DNA of 64,000 nucleotides from assembly GCA_900545515.1 (NCBI GenBank), contig UQZA01000011.1, forward strand, positions 16,738 to 80,737, given 5' to 3'. Of the stretch, positions 60,101-64,000 are shown in pieces; position 1 is the first letter of the stretch; each line of letters begins with the position of its first letter. Both the position numbers and the translations under genes were made by a program. The DNA comes from an uncultured Eubacteriales bacterium. Lineage in GTDB: Bacteria; Bacillota; Clostridia; Oscillospirales; Oscillospiraceae. The notes beneath the pieces are model-generated. The model was not told where the DNA came from. It was given only the letters and a program-made list of their open reading frames with translations, and searched no databases.

Positions 60101-60262
60101 CGGGATGCTGGCAAGATTTCCGATTATGCCAGAGAGGCCATGGCCTGGGCCACAGCCGAAGGCTTCCTGGAGGGCTACGGCGACAGCACCGTGGGTCCCA
60201 GGAACCCTGTGACAAGAGCCCAGATGGCCAAGTTCCTGACCATCCTTTCCAAAGCGTTCTGA
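54122..60262 (+). CDS. Giant SLH-anchored subtilisin-like protease with leucine-rich repeats
   Basis: 2046 residues. Signal peptide (cleavage after VWA, about 26), then propeptide-like region ~40-170. The S8 catalytic domain has Asp206 (VAVLDTGLDTDH), His277 (GHGTHVAGTVAGN) and Ser605 (SGTSMASPHMAG); a PA domain lies between His and Ser (about 435-545), as in lactocepin-type cell-envelope proteases. An Fn3-like region follows, a Big_2 domain at about 1080-1158, then BspA-type leucine-rich repeats from ~1175 to ~1760 (FGNNSGITAVTLPDILETIG, IGESAFSGCYALELTYLP). The last ~185 residues are three SLH domains. The protein cleaves extracellular proteins while held on the wall. GAAAGGAAGGACAAAC precedes ATG 54122. 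Confidence 0.95.
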   Translation: MKARTRLLASFLALLLCLSPVTVWASPEAPRPSHVVDLALSDTAESQLPLREAVAPLGYRQDDWVTVMVELEEEPLLNGQVLREDLHTASCQAEAQRLLASHEALQEKIRRLPWTAAQATSHEKSPTYEYTAIFNGFAMEMCYGDLEALQAMPGVKSAYVATRYEAPQPVETGLEPMMAGSTGGIGSDVVNAMGYDGSGMMVAVLDTGLDTDHVAFATAPQVQTLTLEELETRMNQVQLHAELDGAEAAYVSGKIPYAYDYGSGEAGAEAVRDSAGHGTHVAGTVAGNCEELRGVAPNAQLLIMKVTSPDGSILDSTILAALEDAVLLGVDAVNMSLGASAGFADTEETAVQDAYYRCAQAGVSLMIAAGNDMNSAVGNRYGNGLPLAESPDSALVSAPSTSFAAMSVASVENFKTECSYMKLGQTEILFQNGVDNNSGQALHAAKMICGEEQEVTLPYVMVPGLGDVEDYTGLDVAGKVAVVQRGVLSFSDKANYAAAAGAVGCIIYNNESGSLLPGLGETVSIGTVGISQADGQKLAMAEEKQISFSPAWIDYRATDTSAKPSSFSDWGPTPDLQLKPEMAAPGGNISSAKPGGGFQLMSGTSMASPHMAGAAAVVRQYLQEKLGLTESGQVHDLTDALLMSTAHPALREDGSPYSPRQQGAGVLNLKDAVMAEAYLTVDGCDRPKAQLGESGEGSYTFTFRVHNLGQTPLSYTPNLISTTEGVVEDQGHSFIDMVPCRLQEGTDYTVTYEGLTQGNQLTVPAGGEAACTVTLALTQSWKAQILEDFPNGNYVEGYVSLVPEGEGVTLGLPYLGFYADWEQAPLFDDVPDGDYYISPTRLVGASTDYIGGNYLGMGFGGTYDYSKLAFSADYNGEGNRALALIPGLRRNATSLNLSVLDPAGSVMWESSYDRVPKNYFNTNSGGITLLAVWEGWDGCLTDGTYAPEGPGYIYRLTGSVGQSQAKQTMDIPFFLDNTAPKATDFTLMEEDGRYLLEFLVQDNHYVNYIQLGDSTSQERLAAVGDGFGEITEPGALTQVSIDITNYGDLCAKKGLNPARITVYTTDYAGNTSMNYVEIGPRSMTLENLSLDVGATEQIAYTIRPDKLSSIPLTWTSSNESVATVDEGGRVTGLRNGTAVVSARAASGLTASCHVTVGTGVTNEELQNHYGETPYLNDRFQAGDFWYKVTGPDTVQLIRDPGSSWSSYPELSGEIIVPAEVTYENTAFRVTSIGEHAFGNNSGITAVTLPDILETIGESAFSGCYALELTYLPDSIRRLDDMAFQYSSGVHCNLPANLEVMGSKVFNGTGITEAVIPESVIRLGDEAFAGCYSLTKVEFLGLPEELGEGLFTFDSALETVVLPQGLTEIPDNMFQYCASLTDVQIPDTVTVIGESAFAYAGLTEIVIPEACREIGISAFAYNASRVIRIANQVERVEEEAFAGCKNVETVIFGKSVQYIGAGVLNYVTPAEGLDEIHIEVVSESAASALFCSGYHGVVYKDGLPYVVYTGLPFQSDGVIYQPTSDRTAFVAGCYDHAGENLVIPETVYSEPDDMTYTVTGIEAGGLGGAKGTVTLPETVTWISHLASSGSEITSIHLPQGLTEIRERAFLGMGQAETWADETLTVPGGVGTFGEAAFSETHYRRAVLSEGITQVSRSAFEMAGSLEEVCLPDTVTKIGVGAFRYCGALEAVSLPEGLERVEKEAFYSAPLDEEIVIPDSVTYIGAQAFTGSVWDEDYHEIPTGPKQVAIGGGLRDLGWNAFRKDAVITTVLNSQRNLCVTFGDLEQIPAVIWDGKTAIPLGDGSCVPEGKTVTVTGDVTIDGKLCIEGKLVVDPTATLIITEDAVIVGAENIEYKTCDGGEDCFSKTFTDLNTNRWHHVYTDYVIARGLMNGMSSTQFAPEANLTRGQLVTTLYRLAGEPEVTEPATFADVAEGRYFTDAIAWAEDLGIAEGITETEFAPEGAVTREQAVTFLYRYVVNYLGQEPARGGDLSIFRDAGKISDYAREAMAWATAEGFLEGYGDSTVGPRNPVTRAQMAKFLTILSKAF

Positions 60263-60292
60263 TTTACTTCTCATAGCTCTTCTTTCTGTGTG

Positions 60293-60330
60293 AAATATCC
60301 CCCATGGGTTCGCCCGTGGGGGATATTTCT
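60293..60330 (+). terminator. Terminator of the giant subtilase
   Basis: AAATATCCCCCATGGG (60293-60308) pairs with CCCGTGGGGGATATTT (60313-60328), one G-U pair, tetraloop TTCG. Confidence 0.92.
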
Positions 60331-60524
60331 GCGGTTGGCATATGGGGGAGGTTTTTGCATGGACCGGGAGGCTGCGATGGACGGCGGATCCTACGCATGC
60401 GCCTTGGAAGGAGAAAACCGGAATGCATCTCCGCCCCTGGGGTGTTTTCTGGGGGCACGGTGGTTTTAGCGGGTTTTGTGTAGTAAATAATACGGAAAAT
60501 CCAGGAAAGCGCACTCCAAAGGAC
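60331..60524 (+). other. Gene-poor stretch after the subtilase
   Basis: A 36-residue frame (ATG 60359 to TAG 60469) has a strong GGGGGAGG site but unusual composition (MDREAAMDGGSYACALEGEN...). Its part RNASPPLGCFLG corresponds to a phrase also readable in the intergenic DNA near 30480, so this is more likely a dispersed repeat than a gene. Confidence 0.3.
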
Positions 60525-60554
60525 TTGACGTTTGCGGAGCTGATGCGGTATAAT
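60525..60554 (+). promoter_or_regulatory. Promoter of the signal-peptidase/adhesin operon
   Basis: TTGACG (60525-60530), 18-base spacer, TATAAT (60549-60554). A leader of about 270 bases without gene follows; I did not recognise a riboswitch in it. Confidence 0.75.
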
Positions 60555-60831
60555 AGTTTCACATTTCGCAATATAGTATCGCATGCAGAACTGATGTATC
60601 TTGCTTGGTGCCGTTCGTTGAGGCGTACTTGGATGGTCAGCCAGGTGACAGCAAAACAGGATGACCGGATAAAGCGCCACTTCGATTTTTTATTTTCCCC
60701 ATGCATCTTTATTGCGCTGGAAAACCTAAGCGGCGATGGAGTATGGATGTTAGGTGTTTGCACCGCAAGGCGCATGTTGCTCAGCATAAAAGCGCCGGTG
60801 GGCAAAAGCAAATGCCGGAATGAGAAGGACT

Positions 60832-61092
60832 ATGACAGATCGAGAATTGAGAAAATTGAGCCGCGCCGAGCTGCTGGAGCTGCTTTTGGAAGAGAGCAGG
60901 GAGAACGAACGGCTGCGGGCTCAGCTGCAAGAAATGAATGAGAAGCTGGCTGACCGGGCCATCCGGATAGAGCGTGCCGGTTCCATTGCGGAAGCCGCGT
61001 TGCAGTTAAACGGCGTGTTCCAGGCGGCGGAAGAGGCGGCTGCGCAATATCTGGAAAATGTGCGCCGCCTTGCGGAGGAGCAGACACAATGA
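60832..61092 (+). CDS. Small coiled-coil protein before the signal peptidase
   Basis: 86 residues, strongly helical and charged: TDRELRKLSRAELLELLLEE, RENERLRAQLQEMNEKLADR, then AALQLNGVFQAAEEAAAQYL. No membrane span. The frame begins at 60820, but ATG 60832 with GAGAAGGA is preferred. The stop overlaps the signal peptidase ATG by four bases. Similar small proteins precede signal peptidase and surface adhesin genes in related clostridia; their role is not established. A cytoplasmic helper of export is an inference. Confidence 0.75.
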   Translation: MTDRELRKLSRAELLELLLEESRENERLRAQLQEMNEKLADRAIRIERAGSIAEAALQLNGVFQAAEEAAAQYLENVRRLAEEQTQ

Positions 61093-61673
61093 GGAAGAAA
61101 ACCCTGGGGGAAATGCCCTCTGCAGAGCAGCTGGAAGCCGAGCTGAAGCGGGAGAAGTACAAACGCCGGTACCATTCCGTGCTCCGCAGCACGATTTATA
61201 CCCTGATTACGGTGGCAGCGATTGCTGTGCTGGTTGCCACATTGTGGTTGCCGGTATTGCAGATTTATGGCAGCTCCATGACGCCCACGCTCCAGGACGG
61301 GGAGATCATCTTCTCCGTGAAGACCGCAGATCTGGAACCCGGCGACATTGTGGCCTTTTACTATAACAATAAAATCCTGGTCAAACGGGTCATCTGCGGC
61401 CCCGGCGACTGGGTCAACATCGATGAAGACGGCACCGTCTACGTCAATGAGGTCCGGCTGAAGGAGCCTTACCTGGCGGAAAAGGCCCTGGGCGACTGCA
61501 ACATCGAGCTGCCCTACCAGGTTCCGGACGGAAAAATCTTTGTCATGGGGGACCACCGCTCCACATCGGTGGACTCCCGGAACACCGCCGTGGGCTGCGT
61601 GGCCCAGGAGCAAATTGTGGGGAAAATCATATTCCGCATCTGGCCGTTGAACCGGCTGGGGGATGTGGATTAG
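61089..61673 (+). CDS. lepB: Type I signal peptidase
   Basis: 194 residues with one N-terminal span (LITVAAIAVLVATLWLPVL). The catalytic serine is in YGSSMTPTL (Ser63) and the general-base lysine in KILVKRVICGPGD (Lys99). Box E is MGDHRSTSVDSR. This Ser/Lys pair is that of the bacterial type, not the SipW/ER type. It removes signal peptides from exported proteins. The overlap with the coiled-coil gene and a 15-base gap to the adhesin suggest a dedicated peptidase for this surface protein, as in pilus islands. Confidence 0.94.
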   Translation: MRKKTLGEMPSAEQLEAELKREKYKRRYHSVLRSTIYTLITVAAIAVLVATLWLPVLQIYGSSMTPTLQDGEIIFSVKTADLEPGDIVAFYYNNKILVKRVICGPGDWVNIDEDGTVYVNEVRLKEPYLAEKALGDCNIELPYQVPDGKIFVMGDHRSTSVDSRNTAVGCVAQEQIVGKIIFRIWPLNRLGDVD

Positions 61674-61688
61674 GAAGGGGCGTCTGGA

Positions 61689-63176
61689 ATGCAGGAAAAG
61701 CTGCGGACGGAGGCGGACGGCTACGTAACTCGGAAGCACCGCCGCCAGATCTGGAAAAGAGTGGTGGGCCTCCTGGCCTGCATCGTGGTGTTTTGCACCA
61801 CCTATGCGCTGATTCTGCCTGCCATCACCATGGAACATACGGGTGAGCTGACATGCTCTCTGCAAACCCTGGGGATTCATACCCATTCGGCCGATTGCTT
61901 TGACGATGAGGGCAAGGTGGCCTGCGGGTATGCAGACTTTGTGGTACATACCCATGATGCCAACTGCTATGACCAGGACGGCGCTCTCATATGCCCCTTG
62001 CCGGAGATTCAGGCCCATACCCATACCAGCGCCTGCTATGGGTCTGCTCAGGAAACCGCTGTCACCGAGACACACGTCCACACGACTGAGCCGGGCCGAC
62101 TGATTTGCCAGCAGGAAGAATCGGAGGGGCATCAGCACAATGAAACCTGTTACGAGTCACAGCAGGTGCCCACAGAACCGGCGGGATCCACGGAGTCTGC
62201 CGAACCGGAACTTATTTGTGGTAAAGCGGAAATTATCCTGCATGAGCATGGACCCGATTGCTTGGATGAAGACGGAAACCGGATCTGCGGAAAGACACAG
62301 GTTTTGGAGCACGTTCACGCTTCGGACTGCTTCCAGCCTGTTGCGCCTGCGGAAACAGATGCATTTACAGAGGGAGAACAGGCACGGATCGATGAGCTGA
62401 TTGCAGCCATTGATGGTCTGCCCACTCAGGAAGAGATTGAAGCAGCGCTGAATGCTTACGAAGAGGCCGGGGACGAGGACGGCTATGAAGCTTATTTTGA
62501 AGAGCTGTACCATGGGGTCATGCCTATTTATGTAAATTACCAGGCGTTGGCCCCAGAACAGCAGGAGCTTGTCACCAACCGGGAGAAGCTGCTGGAGCTG
62601 GAGTGGCTGTGGTCGGCCATGCCCATGGCGGTCACCAATACGGTCGAGGTAACGGCGGTCAATAGCTTTAATTGGGGCAGCTATGGCGGGGCATTAATTG
62701 TCCATGGCGATAACGGTCTTGCGGTAAGAGATAGTGGCATGGGGGATACCGACTTCCTGTATTGGTATGCTGTTCGGGTCGAATACGAAAACAATCGGTT
62801 TGTTGTGAAGCAGGTTGAAACCAATAATAACTCCAGTAAGAGAGACGTGTGGGCTTCTGGAACGGGATTTATATTACTGTTTCACACAGGAACATTGGGA
62901 ACAGAGGTCAACGTCAGTGTAGGCGACACGGTGACCGTTAGCGGTGATTTCTGGAAAACGAAGCATGATTACAATGGCACAGTCTATGGCACCGTAACCT
63001 TCAACGCAGCGGCAGCCCAGAAAAATGCCAAGGACAATACAAATCAGCTTCACATTGTTCCGGCGGCCAGCACCCGGGATTTCATTGAACTGAACCTGTA
63101 CGATTACGGCAGCGGCAGCGCCGGACGGAACATCAATGACAAGTTCAACACAGCCAAGAATGCTCATGTACGGTAA
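61689..63176 (+). CDS. Surface adhesin with His/Cys repeats, truncated at the 3' end
   Basis: 495 residues. Residues 1-55 contain a long basic-then-hydrophobic membrane signal (VVGLLACIVVFCTTYALILP). About 60-220 carry repeated H.H...C motifs (LGIHTHSADCFDDEGKVAC; VVHTHDANCYDQDGALIC), the start typical of very large clostridial pilin-like/isopeptide adhesins. Then a charged helical linker (DELIAAIDGLPTQEEIEAAL) and beta-rich repeats follow. The last readable part, STRDFIELNLYDYGSG then NINDKFNTAKNAHVR, is the place where full-length relatives continue for hundreds of residues with no stop. Neither a sortase motif nor SLH is present, so the protein is probably cut off by a recombination near 63170. 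Confidence 0.82.
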   Translation: MQEKLRTEADGYVTRKHRRQIWKRVVGLLACIVVFCTTYALILPAITMEHTGELTCSLQTLGIHTHSADCFDDEGKVACGYADFVVHTHDANCYDQDGALICPLPEIQAHTHTSACYGSAQETAVTETHVHTTEPGRLICQQEESEGHQHNETCYESQQVPTEPAGSTESAEPELICGKAEIILHEHGPDCLDEDGNRICGKTQVLEHVHASDCFQPVAPAETDAFTEGEQARIDELIAAIDGLPTQEEIEAALNAYEEAGDEDGYEAYFEELYHGVMPIYVNYQALAPEQQELVTNREKLLELEWLWSAMPMAVTNTVEVTAVNSFNWGSYGGALIVHGDNGLAVRDSGMGDTDFLYWYAVRVEYENNRFVVKQVETNNNSSKRDVWASGTGFILLFHTGTLGTEVNVSVGDTVTVSGDFWKTKHDYNGTVYGTVTFNAAAAQKNAKDNTNQLHIVPAASTRDFIELNLYDYGSGSAGRNINDKFNTAKNAHVR

Positions 63177-63340
63177 AGAAGCAAGCAACCGAAAACAATA
63201 GATAGACCGCCAGCACTACACTATTCCGAACCAAAGACCAAAAGATAAGCATTTTGAGAAAATCTAAACTTTTGGATTTTCCTACAATGCCGACTACGGC
63301 GGAATCCCTCCCACTCCTTATATCTTTCTTTCCGTATACA

Positions 63341-63369
63341 TTGAATTTGTATTTAGTAAATGCTATAAT
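63341..63369 (+). promoter_or_regulatory. Promoter of the P-loop kinase
   Basis: TTGAAT (63341-63346), 17-base spacer, TATAAT (63364-63369). The ~260 bases before the kinase start (63177-63438) are AT-rich and carry no other gene. Confidence 0.85.
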
Positions 63370-63438
63370 GTCCCTATTCAAATTATAAATGTGTTGAATT
63401 AGTTACATGTACATATTTTTTGTGCCGGAGGAAGTGAA

Positions 63439-63960
63439 ATGAAACAAAAAATTTATCTCATTACAGGCTTAATGGCTTCTGGAAAATCTACAGTTTCCGA
63501 TTTACTGGCAAAATCAATAGAAAAATGCGTCCATCTTCGTGGTGATGTGTTCCGAAAAATGATTATTTCAGGCAGAGAAAATATGTCAGCTACCCCATCA
63601 GCGGAAGCAGTCCGCCAGCTGTACCTTCGATACAAATTGACTGCTGATGCGGCAAGGTCATACTTTGACAACGGCTTTTCTGTAGTGATCCAAGATAACT
63701 ACTACGGTGATGAATTAAACCGAATGATAAATTATCTGCATAAATACCCTGTTGAGGTTGTCGTTCTTTGTCCAGATGTGGAAACAATAAAAGAAAGGGA
63801 ACGATACAGGGAGAAAACAGGCTATTCCGGCTTTACGGTTGAAACCTTATACGATACATTTATGCAGACAACACCACGGATCGGCTTTTGGCTGGACAAT
63901 TCCAACCAAACACCACAGCAGACAGCAGAAACCATTCTGAACGCCAGGAAGCCGGTATGA
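63439..63960 (+). CDS. P-loop kinase-like AAA protein (zeta-toxin/Cpt-like)
   Basis: 173 residues. Walker A TGLMASGKST is at residues 9-18, followed by a DRDXF-like LRGDVFRKMI and, further on, VVLCPDVETIKERERYREKT, the lid arginines of small-molecule kinases. The fold matches the AAA-33/zeta-toxin/chloramphenicol phosphotransferase group, which phosphorylate small molecules or act as resistance or toxin proteins. GGAGGAAGTGAA before the ATG supports the start. Codon use is more AT-rich than the rest of the window, suggesting transfer. The substrate is unknown and no antitoxin gene is visible. Confidence 0.8.
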   Translation: MKQKIYLITGLMASGKSTVSDLLAKSIEKCVHLRGDVFRKMIISGRENMSATPSAEAVRQLYLRYKLTADAARSYFDNGFSVVIQDNYYGDELNRMINYLHKYPVEVVVLCPDVETIKERERYREKTGYSGFTVETLYDTFMQTTPRIGFWLDNSNQTPQQTAETILNARKPV

Positions 63961-64000
63961 TTGTTACATATAAGGGGAAGAAAAATTTCTTTTAGGTACT

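Noticed and set aside
60555..60831. Riboswitch (cyclic di-GMP type) in the signal-peptidase leader
   Set aside because: The conserved elements of the class could not be found; only GC-rich pieces are present.
60342..60941. A 200-codon frame on the plus strand
   Set aside because: No binding site, no domain, it crosses a promoter and runs into the coiled-coil gene in another frame.
1..64000. CRISPR array, tRNA or rRNA genes, insertion sequences
   Set aside because: No regularly spaced repeats, no cloverleaf-like sequence with CCA-type ends, and no transposase-like frame were seen on either strand.

Overview
The window looks like a chromosomal piece of a GC-rich, anaerobic, spore-lineage Firmicute, most likely a member of the Oscillospiraceae (relatives of Oscillibacter, Flavonifractor or Lawsonibacter). 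The reasons are the clostridial gene types (peptidase U32 next to MltG, DUF3794/LysM spore-coat-like protein, an AtpZ-AtpI F-ATPase operon, an S-box in front of metK), SLH-anchored surface proteins, GGAGG-type ribosome binding sites and near-consensus SigA promoters. I saw no tRNA, rRNA, CRISPR array, transposase or phage gene. This placement is inference from gene content only.

Layout. 0-1 kb: 3' end of leuS. 1-5.6 kb: an XRE regulator divergent from a large SLH/ricin/amidase-like surface protein, then a second SLH protein. 5.6-7.8 kb: rpsU, then an ECF sigma factor, a shortened anti-sigma-like gene and a secreted protein of unknown family. 7.9-9.6 kb (minus): a flotillin-type SPFH protein behind what reads as a complete yybP-ykoY manganese riboswitch with terminator. 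9.7-16.4 kb: recD2, comFC, an mreB-like gene and a glycosyltransferase-CsaB fusion. 16.5-17.4 kb: an unknown Cys-rich protein (minus). 17.5-22.3 kb: tagA/wecG-like, tmk, DJ-1/PfpI, mltG, U32. 22.4-23.3 kb: a rhomboid-like protein that seems to lack the catalytic serine motif. 23.4-24.9 kb: SAM-I riboswitch and metK. 25-26.6 kb: small protein, lipoprotein and a flavin-type oxidase gene lying between two direct repeats. 26.6-32.6 kb (minus): heterodimeric ABC exporter and an AgrC/LytTR two-component system. 32.7-35.7 kb (minus): asnS, DUF1934, ddl. 36-38 kb: unknown small protein, endonuclease IV, an ABC ATPase remnant. 38.1-43.2 kb: pspC, an FHA-FtsW/RodA fusion, a class B PBP, a tiny Cys-rich membrane protein, a SipL-like protein. 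43.5-45.3 kb: a second member of the unknown secreted family and a lipoprotein. 45.5-52.7 kb: the full atpZ-I-B-E-F-H-A-G-D-C operon. 52.8-60.3 kb: an ArsR-like regulator and a 2046-residue SLH-anchored subtilase. 60.8-63.2 kb: coiled-coil protein, type I signal peptidase and a truncated adhesin. 63.4 kb: a P-loop kinase in more AT-rich DNA.

How it works together. The strongest theme is the cell surface: three SLH proteins, a CsaB-type pyruvyl transferase (known to create the cell-wall polysaccharide ligand of SLH domains), TagA-like, MreB, FtsW/RodA plus PBP, MltG and Ddl. The best candidates for new biology are the two-member secreted family (7.1 and 43.5 kb), the manganese riboswitch on a flotillin gene, the glycosyltransferase-CsaB fusion, a c-subunit with two membrane carboxylates suggesting a Na+-driven ATP synthase, and a regulator/giant-protease pair with a perfect inverted repeat over the protease promoter.
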